The translations under genes and the position numbers were made by a program. From positions 1,426,001 to 1,490,000 of the forward strand of contig NEEC01000020.1 of assembly GCA_002189035.1 (NCBI GenBank): a DNA stretch of 64,000 nucleotides. The letters are read 5' to 3'. A model generated the notes under the pieces. The model was not told the origin of the DNA and searched no databases. It saw nothing but the letters and a program-made list of their open reading frames with translations. Of this stretch, positions 46,468-58,917 are shown in pieces; within the stretch, counting starts at the first letter, position 1, and every line of letters starts with the position of its first letter. This DNA comes from Utricularia gibba (taxonomy: Eukaryota; Streptophyta; Magnoliopsida; Lamiales; Lentibulariaceae).

Positions 46468-47499
46468 GAAGTTAATATCGTGTCCAGTGCTATCCGGGTC
46501 CAGAGGGCAATCCGGCTTCTAGGCGCGTTTCGTTTTTTTGTGAGACTCTTCCACCACGTTTGGGCTATGCATACCTGCAATCTGTGATGGAGAAAAGAAA
46601 ACAGCAAAAAAAAAGCACCTACACCGAACACTACCACAAGTAAACCGTAAAATTCACTCAAAATTCAACGGATTTCAAACGAGAAACTCTGCGCAACTAA
46701 GGGAGTATACAAATTGAACTTAACCCATGGCTCTTCACTCTCAATTACTTGTGAAAACGAGAGATCTCGTCGAGCGGCAGCACCGCGACAACCGACTGTG
46801 AAAATCGGTGGACGAAGGGGGTAATGGTAATAAAGAGGAATATGTATGAATGGGTAAAGTCGGTGTGAAAGCCGGTGGATGAGTATGAAAGGCTATATTG
46901 GTAAATTCCCATGAAAATTGTGTATAAACCTAATTTTATACCCACCTACCAAACGTGGGTTTATTTATACCCAAATAATGTAAACCCATCAACCAAACAT
47001 GATTGACAGAAACTAAACCCACAAAACCGGATTTCCCTAAACCCAAATAAACTAAACCTAGGTTTAGGCGAAACCCAGCAACCAAACGCTCCCTTAAGGA
47101 ATTAATATTCTTACAAACCAACTTATGAAATGTGGCGTCACACTCATAAGAGAAAGAAGAAGATGGAAGTGATGAACTAGACTAGATACTAAAAACAAAA
47201 CTTGATAAATCTAATCTTTTTTTTAAAAAATACTCAAAATAGGAGCATTGCTTTTAAAATACATTATACATAAGAACTGTCCATTATTTAAAGTGAGCCC
47301 CTTCTTATATAGCTAGACAATGAATCTATTCAAATGAAAAGTTCTATTAGTATTCATGGGTTGGAAAAGAAAAGTAGAGCACATAGATCCAACATCATCC
47401 TTTTTAATCCATTTTGTTAAAGTTGAACTCAATGCTATATTCTCTTAAGCATGTTGTAGGTATTATCATTGATCTTATTTATGACTGCCTCATGTTTGG

Positions 47500-47989
47500 A
47501 AATCTTTCCTTGTGACACCGTACTCAAAATCAATCTCTTGACATAACTATAATCTTTTTTCTATGTTTGCTTTCTATGCATATTGCTTGTTTTTGGCTTA
47601 TGTTGCATTCCAACATTCTCATGAAGTGTTATAATGGCATAAGCTCTCTTTGCATCATCAAAGCTATAAAATTCATTAATGTAACAAGTCAATAGGAATA
47701 CGAAGATGAAATACATACTCAACTTCAAAAGGAGAGCATTGGGTAGAAGAATGTATTGTTCTATTTTGCAAAAAATCCACATGAAGCAAGCAATCTTCTC
47801 ATTTTCTAATACTCTTTTTTATCATAGGGTTCGATTTGTTATCTTAGTTTGTGTATTAGTTTTTTAGGTGACAAGTGGTGGAAAAAAAGAATCCAGGAAA
47901 GTGGCAAAAATGTCAAAAACATCGTGAAAGAATTGGTTTCAAAAACTAAAAACATCAAAAAAACGAAAATAAAGTAGTAAGAGTTCTGG
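47500..47989. other. Spacer, no gene
   Basis: AT-rich spacer between the Harbinger-like element and a family B LTR fragment. Nothing recognised. Confidence 0.35.
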
Positions 47990-48559
47990 TTTCCACTTGC
48001 TATTGTTCCTGGGCCGGAACAGTAGCACTGGACTGGGTCTTAGTCTTTGTTCTTCAAGCTGGAGTTTCCTCTTCAGAAAATCGCCTTTCTTTCTCCTTCT
48101 GGTTCAATACTCGTCGTGTTGGAGTTGGAGTTGTTGCGGGAGAAGTCCCATCATGTGTGTTATGAACACTTGTCTCACCCCTGCCCCCTTTTTTTCGAAA
48201 ATATCTTTCTCCTTTACTCCAATGCACTGTTCCTGACATCAGCACTATTCTTGACCTGAACTTGCAGACTGTAGACGGCAGAATAGTGCTTTTTTGTCTC
48301 TCTTTGGATGTTGTGCCCTTTTCTACTTATTTCACACGTTTGTGAGTCTGATTTTGCTGTTAATCTTCCTGTTGAATTTAGTCAAATATTAGTAACAAAG
48401 GTGGTGGACTAAATCAAAGGATTTAGTCTACTTTTCAACATAAACACACATAATTAACATACACACACATAAAACTTGAAAAACCACATATACCTAACCT
48501 AAAACACAATAAAACATAATCATTTTGTATTATAAAATTTGGAGAAAATGTGTGTTATC
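47990..48559 (+). repeat. Family B LTR fragment, 3' part
   Basis: Begins within the GGGCCGGAACAGTAGCACTGG block shared with copies at 5311 and 54340 and ends AATGTGTGTTATCA, the family 3' end. The 5' part is missing. Confidence 0.65.
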
Positions 48560-48720
48560 AGGGTCTATATTGGACCCATAGGGGTTTGAACTCAACCCAT
48601 GTGAGATTCTGGGTGCTGCAAGTTACATGACCCATGCATTTGTTTTTCCCACTCAACCCAAACGAGTTGGACCTAGGGGGTTTTGATTGGGCCCAAACCG
48701 AAACCAGGTTTTATGGGTTT
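48560..48720. repeat. GGTT/AACCC-rich hAT-like MITE fragment
   Basis: Directly abuts the LTR 3' end. Words such as GGACCCATAGGGGTTTG, CTCAACCC and GGGCCCAAACCGAAACC resemble the element at 57068-57607. Confidence 0.35.
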
Positions 48721-49199
48721 CTTTTATTTTTTATTATTTAATATTTTTTTATAAATTCGTTCAAAAGAAACTTAAAACAAACTGAAAATTTTAATACTTT
48801 TAAGTATTAATAAAAATAAACCAACAAATTTAAATATGAAGCATAATAATCCAACAACCAAAATATAAACAAGAAAACCATATATACCATTACATATTTC
48901 AGTCTAATCAACCAACATAATTTTAATATTGAAATGCTACTTTATATTACAATAAGTGGTTTATCCTAATTCTATACATATTGCTTTCCTACAGATTTCA
49001 AGTGTGATTATCATTATCACCATCTTCATTCTCATTTCATGCATGTTGTTTTTGCACCTTTGGTTGCATCCAATCCTTCAAACATATGCATGCCTTTATT
49101 GTTTTTCTATTTATAAACTTTCTTACAATGCTTACAAATAGCCTCTTCATTTTCAGCATTATATTAGAATGATCTCTTCAGTAAATATCGCAAACGACC

Positions 49200-50060
49200 T
49201 CGTATCTGCTACACTGTTTTCAAGAAACATGCAACTCGCATGTGATAGTATCAATATTCTTAAATTCTTGCATGTATCTATTAAAATATTTTTGACTCTG
49301 CGCATGCTTTAAGCTCTCATGGTCTGTATAAATGATAAACTCTTTATACCACACATAATGTTTCCAAGATTCTAAAATTCTCACAAGTGAATACTCTTCT
49401 TTGTCATAAGTTAGATAATTGAGAGTGGCTCTACCAAACTTTTCATTATAATATGTTATGAGCACCCTACTTGCATTAGAACATTATCTATCCACCTCTA
49501 GAAGCATCACATTCAATTTGAAATATTTTAAAAAAATCACACAATGCAAGAAAAGTGGTAGAATTAAGCTTATTCTAAAATTACTTAAATTGCTTAAAGG
49601 CTGGCTCTTGAACTTATCCCTAAAAAAATTGAACATTCTTCTATATTGCCTCATTCAATAGTGCAGCCATATTAATAATGCGCTTGACAAAACATTGATA
49701 AAAACTAGCCAAGCCATGGATGTTGTTAGGATGGTTGCATTTAAATTTTATTTAGTTGATGAGTCAAGGTCTTTGTACATACTCCATATCATCACTATTG
49801 AAGGAGTGATTGATGCTAACATTATTCCTTCTTTCACAATGCATACTCTTTGCCTTAACTATCAAATTCCAAATATTTATTCTATAGTGCATTCCTTCAC
49901 TCACACAAGCATGTATTCTTCCTCTTTCATGAGATCTATTGTTCTCTTTTTGCTTTTGAAAGTTATTTGGTGATTGCTCATGTTTCTCTAGTACTTCATA
50001 CATGTTTAGTCAATCGAACTCGTGTTGTATGGCATTGAACAAGAAGCAAACATCAATATC
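49200..50060 (-). pseudogene. gypsy remnant: gag piece joined to RT-RNase H
   Basis: Minus strand: NAIQHEFD, MYEVLEKHEQSPNNFQ (gag N terminus like the one at 14516), then NIHGLASFYQCFVKRIINMA and LLNEAI (end of RT), and [40 protein letters not shown] and [13 protein letters not shown] (RNase H, 49440-49290). The internal region from gag to the RT end is deleted and many stops are present. Confidence 0.65.
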
Positions 50061-51184
50061 AACTCTCTCTTTTTTAGAGTATAGGTGAAAAAAGAGGACA
50101 AACAAAAAAGAGAAGAATGAAACATAAACAAAATTAAGAAAGTTAAATGTCACATCTCTATTACTTGTAGCACCTCCAAACCTTGATTCTTCTTGAACTT
50201 CAAGATTTAAAAAACCTTTCTGGATTAGTCGAGAATCGGTTCAATAGGTATATGGGAGATAGGTGAGCTCCAAAGACCTAGAATTGAAGTAAAAATTTAG
50301 TTTTTGGCAAGAATAAAGTTGGATTTGTAGGCAAAAATTTCTAATAGGTGACAAGAATTATAATGGGTGAGAAGAGTAATGAAGGAATGATAGTACTTGT
50401 TACAAGATTTGATGATACATGAGAAATAGAAAAATAAATCACACATATAATACATATAGTGCCAGTTCCAATACTAGAAAAAGAGGTTGGCTGGTTTTGA
50501 CAATGGAGAATGAAAATATTGCTTGTTAAAATGGAAAAGTGGATAACTTCTGAAGCTAGGAAATGGATTGCTTCTGAGACTAGAAAAGAGTATTGCTTCA
50601 GAAGTACAAAAAATGGATGAGGTTAGGATCCCTTCTCTTCTTTCACCTTTTTTTTTTGTACAGGTAAGTAAGAATATGATATTAAAAGAAAAAAACTAGT
50701 TTTTTATTTTGATTTCAGTTATGAGAAAAAGATAATAGAAGAACGTGAGAAACATCTTTCTTTTAGGGATAGCAGAAAGAACACACAAAGTGACTCTTTG
50801 CCCAACTTTTTCTTTGCTTTCCTCAATATCATGGACGTACAATTTTCTCCTCAATAAGAATTTGGATTTGCTTCATTTCAGATGGAAAACTCCCATTTTT
50901 ATTTTCAACTCTACAAATTATGTTTATTTGTTACCATAATGAAATCATCACCAAATTATTCTTTGGTAGAGTCATGTTGAAGAAAGTGCTTGGAAGGGCA
51001 TTATTAGTTGAAGAAAGGAATGATAAGATATCACCAGTGGGGAAAAGATCTAAGTATGTAATCTCCTTCAACAACCTCACATATAAAGTTCAGGATATCA
51101 AGAGACTAGAGAAGAGGTACCTTAGGCATTCTCATGAAGAACCAAGGGAAAAAGGAATATAGTCTCAACAAGGAGCATTATTAT

Positions 51185-51475
51185 TGATAAACATGAAATT
51201 TTGTAAGTCACTATACAATTCATAATATCTATATCAAATAAATTTATAAACCTTATTCTCAATAAAACATTATGCAAATATGAGCATAGTGGAATTAGGG
51301 TTGAACACGAAGAGTGAGATGTTTCTTGTGTAAAGGTTAATGCATTCTGTTTCATCATGATTGAATATTAAGTTTAAGATAAGACTAACATAATTTAATG
51401 ACAGTATACATCAAAGGTAATAAACAAGCAAATCACATTACTCTATAGAAAGAAATAATGTAATGCCTCAAGTCT
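51185..51475 (+). repeat. Family B LTR fragment, 5' part
   Basis: Starts TGATAAACATGAAATTTTGTAAG and contains TATCAAATAAATTTATAAACC and AGGGTTGAACACGAAGAG, the 5' hallmarks of family B. The 3' part is absent; it runs into a gag fragment. Confidence 0.6.
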
Positions 51476-51810
51476 TCCAAGAGTTGCAATGGGCATCTTC
51501 TTCAATAAAATTTTACCTACTGCTAAATTTACTATTGCTTCATCAATGCACAATAGCTTATCATAAAAATATTTCACAAGATCATTGGATGGAAAATCGT
51601 GATATGTGCAAGATCCCAACAATTGATTGAAATACTCTCAATATTCATGAAGAGATTCTCGAGACATTTACTCAATATCATTAATTTCATTTCTAATTCT
51701 TTTAGCCTTGGATGTTCTAAAATTCTTGCTCAATAACACTTTCTTCATTTTTTCCCAATTCATGATGCTTCCTAGCTTTAAAGAATTAAAGCAGAATTCA
51801 ATGCTAAAAA
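51476..51810 (-). pseudogene. gypsy gag (retrotrans_gag domain) remnant
   Basis: Minus strand reads SIMNWEKMKKVLLSKNF, RIRNEINDIE, a stop, SRESLHEY, YFNQLLGSCTYHDFPSNDLV and FYDKLLCIDEAIVNLAVGK, the retrotrans_gag core of Athila-like elements. Stops interrupt it. Confidence 0.6.
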
Positions 51811-52219
51811 AAAATCTGTGCACAAAAAGAGCCAAATATATTTAATATTAATGTAATTTAATAGTTAATCAAACGAATCAAAATGTAACACAAATGTTTT
51901 TATTGGTGGAATTGTTTGAAATTAAATAAACATATGATGAACGATATGATTATGGAATAAGAAAATAAAAGATCTTAAGTTTAGCACTTGGATTGTAAAA
52001 AAACAATTAACAAACCAATAAATAACTATGAGAAGAAAAGCAAGCAACATAAAATAAGGATAATGACCAATTAGGCTTTGGAATATAGTTTGACATGGTT
52101 TGACATAGCGCTCTATAGTTGTAAGACCAAAGACTTTTCCCCTGGATGGTTGAGTGCCTAAAGTGGACAATATCATGCAAGATGAGAGTGAGCCGTGACA
52201 ACAGTAATTAAAAGATAAG

Positions 52220-53200
52220 CTTTACGTAGTAGGTTTTTTCGGACATTTTCTAGGCTCAGAAGGAATTGCTATAATAACCACCACGTGCGTCTAAGGCTAG
52301 ACAAGATATTACATAGAAAATTTGTTAATAGTGAATTGGTGAGTAGTATGCACTAAAGTGAAGTTTAGGTTACTATGAATTGTGGAGTTGTGCAAAAATC
52401 ATAAAATTTTGTAAGAGAAATTACATCAAGTTTTTAGTTTTTGCAGAAATTACATTGAAAGTTTGCTCTTTGTTTCATTTGCAAATATGTGCTTATGTGA
52501 ATGCTTATGTGTTTCATAATTTCTTTTGTGCTGATTGGTTGCGATTCTTGGAATCTCATAAACTTGAATTTTAAAATCTTTCAATGTTGGTTATGTTTAA
52601 ATAAAGAATTTCTTGAATTAGAGATGAAGAAGTAAGCTATGAATTTTCTCTTCAAAGTGCTCAAAGTTGTCAAATGTCAAATACTTTCTACTAGGGAATC
52701 GGATTTTGGTAATTTTTTTTCTTGAGAAACCATTGCTCCTTAGATTTCAAATGGAACATATTTGATAAATTTCAAACAAACAATGGGCCTTTCAATTTGA
52801 TGTGCAAAATGATTTTGTGAAGTAAAAGACCCTTGTAGGAGTTGTGGACACATATATATCAAACATGCTTGAGGCAACTTCTCATTGATAATAGTCATCA
52901 AACAGTTTGAAGTTGAAGAAATAAAAGGATAAAGGAGCTGCAACCAAGTGGAATTGATGTGAGCCACTTACCCTTGACTGGTTTCATGAGATGAGAGCAA
53001 AAAGAACCTCTTGAACTTGGTTTTTGTGGTTTCCAGATTGAAGTTTACTAAGGATGATGAGACATAGCCATGTGAATAAATGGCCACTTAGATAAATGAC
53101 TCATTATGTGATAGATGTTTTTTATTGTATGTCCTTCCTTCATATGGATCTTACATTTTAAACTATTTATTACTTGCTTTACATGTTCTTCTTGATGCTG
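52220..53200. other. Intergenic, no gene recognised
   Basis: AT-rich, no convincing frame or repeat. Confidence 0.35.
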
Positions 53201-53224
53201 AGTTTTGTATTCAATATACTAAGT

Positions 53225-53412
53225 GTTTTGAAACAAAACCCAAGGTATCAGTTCCGGTTTCAGTTTGGTTCAAGGTTTTGGAATTCGGTTACACACCGAA
53301 AGCGAAAGCATGATCCACGGCGAACCATGGTTTATGAATCAACGGTTCGCTGGAACTGTGCGGTTCGAAATAGAAACCGTACTGTTCACAACTGTCGCAC
53401 CTCTACCTAGAA
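53225..53412. repeat. hAT-like MITE end
   Basis: Rich in GGTT/AACC words (CGGTTTCAG, GGTTCGCTGGAACTG) and ending GTCGCACCTCTACCTA, whose reverse complement TAGGTAGAGGTGCGAC resembles hAT-type termini. Only one end is recognisable. Confidence 0.35.
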
Positions 53413-53934
53413 GGGTATTTAGAGTTGATCCTTGTTTCTAAACTACATTTCTAGTCTATGTTCAAGTGTTCATCTAGCTTAGTGATGTAGTAGGTAATTT
53501 TGTAGGATAGCTGCATGCTCATCTCACTCACGTTTGCCTGACCATGGGTTATCGGCTTGGGTTTGGTTTTCATATCAAATGTAATGACCCACTCTTCACT
53601 TGTATAATATTGTGTGCGTCAAACATTTAACTCTAAGGGCATCTCCAATGATTTCAAGAAATCTGGAGTGCCATGTCACTTTTACTACTTTTCCGAAAAT
53701 CGAATTACTAAATTTCCATTTTCTTTATGATCATTTTCATAAACATATAATATTGAAGGAGAGAAAAGATAATTGATAAAATGTTAAAAAAAACATACAA
53801 CAGAAAAATAAATTACGGAGACCAATTTCAACACAACTAGAACAACTGAAAATTAAAATCATCCACACAAAAATATCAATCGAAATTTTCCAAAATATGC
53901 CCAATCAAATCCCTTTTCAACCATCAATGGACGT

Positions 53935-54327
53935 TAATATGACGTGAGTGTTCCACATGTCCGAGGTAGCTTTGCAAATTTGTTAACATTCCCATAAATT
54001 TCCGGAGGATGAACTGTTGAACAATGATCATAATCATCTTCAACATTATTAGGAGGAATTATTTGACTTTCGTCTTCAATTAAAATGCATACATAATATC
54101 TTTTAGCATCTTTCGATCCCAAACTCTTGCCGACATTGTCAGAATCGCAAATTGGATTTGTAAGATCTCAAAAGTGTGTTCTATATATTTTTTGACACTC
54201 TTTTGTAATTACGAAAATAGCCAAGCTTTTCGACCTTGTGGCAGTGTGATGGACTTCATAAAAATAGGCCATTCAGGATAAATTCCATCTTGCAAATAGT
54301 ATCTCATGTCATAGTTATTGCCATTGA
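53935..54327 (-). pseudogene. Harbinger transposase C-terminal remnant (Plant_tran type)
   Basis: Minus strand from 54320: INGNNYDMRYYLQDGIYPEW, MKSITLPQGRKAWLFSQLQ, VKKYIEHTFEILQIQFAIL and RVWDRKMLKDIMYAF, then ILIEDESQIIPPNNVEDDYD. This matches the Plant_tran block around YYLADGIYP and the IVEDER tail. One or more shifts and a stop are present. Confidence 0.65.
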
Positions 54328-55893
54328 TAGTAAGTTGTTCCCGGGCCGGAATAGTAGCGCTGGACTGGGTTCTAATGTTGTTCTTGAGGATAAAGTTCTT
54401 CTTCTCCTCGCCTGGTCGGTGTTCTTATTAAGTATTTGATGTTTATCAAAAAATTTCTATTTTTCTATTTTGTATATATTTTATGTCTTTCTTCTCACAT
54501 TTTGACCGAGACATATCAAGAGACTGTCGTGGAGTGTTGCAGGAGTATAGCAGGTGGTCAGACTCTGAGTTTTCGTGCCTTGTATGCGACTTGGAACAAT
54601 TGTGGGCGAAAGATTGACACTAGTCAAGGCTCCTAACTTACGGCATATCAGAGTCTGCAGAAATGATTGAGTGCTAACTTGCACGTAAACGAAGTCTGGT
54701 GGCGCATGCAAGACAGAATGAATGATGGGAAGGGGACCCGAAGGAGTTAATGCACGTGGGGAATGATATAAAAGACACTTGGAGCACTTAATTTCGGACT
54801 TTTGAACAATTTCTCTTGTACTTAGACTTTTTGAGTTCTTCCTCCCTTCAAGGAAGAAGAACACTTAGTTTCTAATTTCGTTTCTGTTTGATGACCCTTT
54901 GTGGCTAAAACCCTTTATTTCTAGGAGAAGATGAAGTTTCCTTCCAAGTCCTGAGCAATACACTCGGTTCTTAGCTGAATTGATTTCGGATTCTGCATAC
55001 TTCCACGCATCTTGTTGCAGTCTTTCTGTAATGACTCCTAGTCAAGGTGCATGAGTGGCAGGCCACTCCTCGGGGATTTTGGTGAAGATTAAGGTGAAGA
55101 GCACCAACTCCAACCCTGCCGGTTCGAGTGAAGTAGCGGATTGTTTGTGGCCTAGGTACCGCGACAGTGGACAGGTTGTGACCTCGGACCTGCCACTGGC
55201 CATTGGCAATAGCTGGGCACATGCGCACAATTCGGTTTTGAATTCAATCGAAGTCAATCCGTTTGTCTTCCTAATCGTCCAAGGGGAAATCACATGAGGC
55301 TATTCCCGTGCCTCCTTGTCAATCAGAGTATAAGGGAGAGTAAGCTATTTCTTGCTCCTATAACCAGCTATTCGAAAGAAATCAGTGAAAACCGAGGCAA
55401 GGACGGACAAAGGAAGGAGATGGAATCTTATTCCCAAGAACTGCGTACGTAGTCAAGGCCCATCACTTAGGTTGTAACTTTTATTTCTGCATCTTAAAAA
55501 CCCCCTTTTGCAAAACCGTGACATTTTGTGAAAGTTTCTTACAAACACTTTTCACGAAAAACAACTCCCTGAGATCGATACTTGTACTACGCTTTTTGTG
55601 TTTTACGTTTTATAAATATTTAAAATTTGTTGAGGAAACGACACGCAACATGGTTGCACACCCTATTTGTCCATTTCATGTGCATGTCTTGTTTCATTCT
55701 TACCTCCAACCTCCTCCTGATTCTTTTCCTTCAGAATTTCATTTTTAGCCTCCGGCTCTTCCCCAGCTGCCTCTTCTTCATTTCTGGAAATTTCCACATT
55801 TTCCTCCACTGGTGGCAGCACTTGTTTTCTAGGGAAAAATTCCAATTTTGGGTAATTTTCTTATCTTAAAAGTGAGAAAATTTTTGTGCTATC
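54328..55893 (+). mobile_element. Composite LTR insertion: family B with a family C LTR nested
   Basis: Starts TGATAGTAAG next to the family B block GGGCCGGAATAGTAGCGC, and ends TTGTGCTATCA, both like family B termini. Within it, 54436-55649 aligns with the solo LTR at 6085-7297 (family C, lacking about 100 bases at its 5' end) and ends GACACGCAACA. No clean target duplications found. Confidence 0.6.
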
Positions 55894-56516
55894 ACCAATC
55901 TTCTATCAGTTATCCTATAAAAAGACACAATCAAATTTATCTAAACATCAATACCCCTTGATTACCCAAAACTCAGGTCAAAGAAATTCATGTAAATCGA
56001 TGATACTCATCATAAGAACCATCAATTCCCAATTCTAAACAAAGTAGAGGAGCAATAGTGACATGCGGCATCACATCATAAGAAACAGAAGACTGGAAGC
56101 AACGATGACAATGGACCTTGTGAGAGCTGTTCTAATGATAAAAACTCTTTCAAGAAACTGAGAGAAGGGCAACAGATAAAGGCTACGATTATGCAGAGGT
56201 TTTTCAAAACAGATGCATCTGATACTAGTCTTGTAAGTATAACGAGCCAGAAGTATGATGCATGAAGAAGAATAAAAAGAGAATGAGTACTTGATTCGAA
56301 TTTCGCATCAATGGAATTGATGTTAGTGGAATTGGGGAAGAGAAAAGCTGGCGCAATCTTTTGGTGCCTACTTTAATGGATTTCCACAATGAAAGTGGAA
56401 ATTCTACCATGTGGAAATTCGGACAAAACTACACCCACATAATGATTTCTAGAAATCTAATAAACGAAATGGACGTACCACATAAACTTCTGTGGAAACT
56501 GTTGGAGATGCTCTAA

Positions 56517-57067
56517 TGATTTTATGTTCCTTCCTTCCGAAGAAAATGTATCATGCAAGATTAAAGAATGTGTTTCTATATAAATTCTCATTTTTCCTCA
56601 CGTGTAACTGATGTGATATTTTTCTAATATACTTATACCCTTCCTTGAGGCATGCCTTTCTACCCTTGAAAACTCAGTATCCTCACTAGGGTTCGCACCA
56701 CCACCAGTTACTAGCCTAGATTTGCTTTTGATACCAACTATATAACTCATCCCCTCATTACATTATATTGTCCATTTCGGACACTCAACCTTTATAGTTT
56801 TACATTCACTCCTTTTGGGAAAAAGGTCCTGCACAAGATTATCGAAGGCCCCTCTATGTAAACCCATACTTTTTCCTATACGTAACTAATGAGAGCATGG
56901 ATACAAAAGATAAAAAGAATGAAGATGAGTGAAAGAATCAATAATACTCTTGCAATTTCGCTTGGTCCAATCACAAAATCAAGAGTGTAATAGAATCAAA
57001 AAGTTACTAAAGAATTATGGAGTAATCAATAAAACTATGAAACATATGACATTGAGTTTAACCTTAC
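56517..57067. other. Spacer with LTR-like edge
   Basis: At about 56730-56750 the minus strand reads a primer-site-like TTGGTATCAAAAGC next to TTATATAG, which would mark the inner edge of a minus-strand LTR element, but no partner LTR or coding region was identified. Confidence 0.25.
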
Positions 57068-57607
57068 TAGTGGATGTGGGTTGGCTCGACCCATAGGCCT
57101 AGCCCAAATCAACCCCTAAGCCATACAAGTCAGACCCTTCTTATGGGATTGACAGGTTGAGCAGGTCAAATCAACCCATGACCCATATGGGTCAGATCCA
57201 TTGGGCTACAAGTTCAACACCAAAAACAGTCCAAAATATATATTTTATAAATTATTTTTGTGATCCAAAATTTAATCTTATGTTTTTATATGTTTTATTT
57301 AAATATTAATCATATAAATATTATGATTAAATTATTTAATATAATTTGATTTAAAATTAAAAATATTAAATTTTTAAAAATGTACATTTTTTTCTCAAAT
57401 TTTGAGTAAATCCAATCTATGGACACTTAAACCCATAAACTTGTAATCGACCCATAGGTTGGGCCGAATTTGATTAAAACAAGTGGGGATGATCCACATA
57501 TGGGTCCAAATTATATTTTGGCCCATAGGTTAGATACGTAGGGTTGACAAACCTGTGGGGTCTAGCCCTCAACCCGTTGGCCCCAATCTATGCCGTGCCC
57601 ATCACTA
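57068..57607. mobile_element. hAT-like MITE (about 540 bp)
   Basis: Left end TAGTGGATGTGGGTTGG and right end (other strand) TAGTGATGGGCACGG are imperfect inverted repeats, and the subterminal parts are full of GACCCATA / TATGGGTC words in opposite orientation. Possible 8-base flanks are AACCTTAC and CAACTTAC (offset by two bases). Non-coding. Confidence 0.45.
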
Positions 57608-58340
57608 TTCAACTTACTCAAAATAGACTAAGAAGAGAGTAATGATGGGCCATGATTTCCTAATTTAATGATAATACTTGTCTTTTAAATAGGCCAATTT
57701 CTCTCTATATATAAGAATAGTCTTTTACTTGTCGATCATAATGTATTTTGAGAATAATATTATTACTTTGAGTTTTTGAAAAATTTTGAATTTATAAAAT
57801 TTTCTTTGTGATATCTAGTGTGATTCATCGATTATATGTTATTCTTATCTTGTGAGTTTGACACCATTTACATAAATTAGGTAATAAAGATATACCAAAT
57901 AATAATTATTTTCCAAACACTTATTATTTGAATAGTTGGCATAAGTAACTAATTTTGGATTTACCAAGTCCTTACACCCTTCCTTTTAACTTGATCTCAT
58001 ATGATATTTTGAAGGAAATCAAACTCTCTTGTCCCTTAAAATGATCTTCAATCGACATTGCGATTAAGGAGATAGTAGGGCCTTATCTTCTTTCTTTAAA
58101 CTCTGCCTATCCAGCCTTGGATCCATAAAGATGCAAATTCAGACGTTTAAAAAAACCCAATTAAATGTATTTTAATAATCATTAAACGTAATTATATATA
58201 TATAGAAGGCATTGAGAAGTCAAAAAGGTAATGAGAAATTATGCCGAATTTCAATATGAAAAATCCAATTTAATGTATGCCACTGAATTTTAAACGAAAA
58301 TAATCACTTGTATTCATTCCAAAAGGCACAATGAGAGTCA
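57608..58340. other. Upstream region of the S-protein gene
   Basis: AT-rich, with a TATATATATA run at 58193-58202. No gene seen; core promoter not assigned. Confidence 0.35.
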
Positions 58341-58521
58341 ATGTATCCAATTAATGTGAATTCCCTTTTCCCCAAAATAGAACAGAAAGGCCACGATCGA
58401 GGGATGATTGATTCCAGCCATGCGATTGGATTTCAGAAATCAGTGTCGATTCCTTCTTCTTCGCATCCAACAATATCTATATCTCCCCCCAACATTCCTT
58501 CTAACGTTGCAAAACTTCTTC

Positions 58522-58917
58522 ATGGGGATGCATATCCTTCTGCTGCTTCTTCTGGTTGCATCCTACTACTTCTCCTTCGCTGAATCCTGCGTCTTCACTA
58601 AACCCGTCCACGTGAAGGTCTCGAGCTTTCTTGAAGGCGAAGCGGAGGTGCATTGCTTTTCAAAGGAAGACGATCTCGGGCACCATACGCTGCGCGACAG
58701 CGACCTGGAGTGGAGCTTCTGCCCGAGCATCTTAGGGAACACGCAGTTCTTCTGCAGCGTGTACTGGCAGCTGGAGAACAAGAAGAAGGAGTTCGTGGCG
58801 TATAGGCAAAAGGAGCACGGAAGTGCCAGAAATATGCTGTACTCGTTGCAGTTCGACGGGATATTTCTGTCGATCAATTATGGTGCCATCGACAAGAAGA
58901 TTGGTGATTGGGATTGA
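58522..58917 (+). CDS. S-protein homologue (plant self-incompatibility protein S1 family), 131 aa
   Basis: Single exon, 131 residues. The start at 58522 is chosen because it opens a clear signal peptide (MGMHILLLLLLVASYYFSFA); the frame is open upstream to 58408 but those residues do not look like a leader. The mature part has the family pattern: KPVHVKVSSFL, VHCFSKEDDLGHHTL, LEWSFCPSI and TQFFCSVYWQ, with four Cys (in SCVF, VHC, SFC and FFC). S1-family members are small secreted proteins; the Papaver founder is the stigma ligand for self-incompatibility and most others have unknown roles. No intron is needed, as is common in the family. It sits alone between transposon remnants but the frame is intact. 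Confidence 0.8.
   Translation: MGMHILLLLLLVASYYFSFAESCVFTKPVHVKVSSFLEGEAEVHCFSKEDDLGHHTLRDSDLEWSFCPSILGNTQFFCSVYWQLENKKKEFVAYRQKEHGSARNMLYSLQFDGIFLSINYGAIDKKIGDWD

Larger units (their letters stand above)
44216..47093. mobile_element. PIF/Harbinger-like element carrying neurochondrin-like gene fragments (2878 bp)
   Basis: Terminal inverted repeats GGGCGCGTTTAGTTGCTGGGTTT (left, positions 44216-44238) and GGGAGCGTTTGGTTGCTGGGTTT (right, read on the minus strand from 47093) match at 21 of 23 positions. TTA flanks both ends (44213-44215, 47094-47096), the PIF/Harbinger target pattern. Subterminal regions also pair through AAACCCACGTTTGGT-type words. Inside are intron-containing fragments of a host-like gene (44571-45660, +) and a minus-strand ORF (46036-46467). 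No transposase is recognisable, so this copy is non-autonomous. Confidence 0.75.
53637..56513 (-). mobile_element. PIF/Harbinger element with nested LTR insertion (2877 bp)
   Basis: Ends GGGCATCTCCAATG (53637) and, on the other strand from 56513, GAGCATCTCCAACAG are the classic GGGCATCTCCAA-type termini. TAA flanks at 53634-53636 and 56514-56516. A minus-strand transposase remnant (53935-54327) is cut by LTR sequence at about 54328, and the rest of the element resumes at about 55894. Confidence 0.75.
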
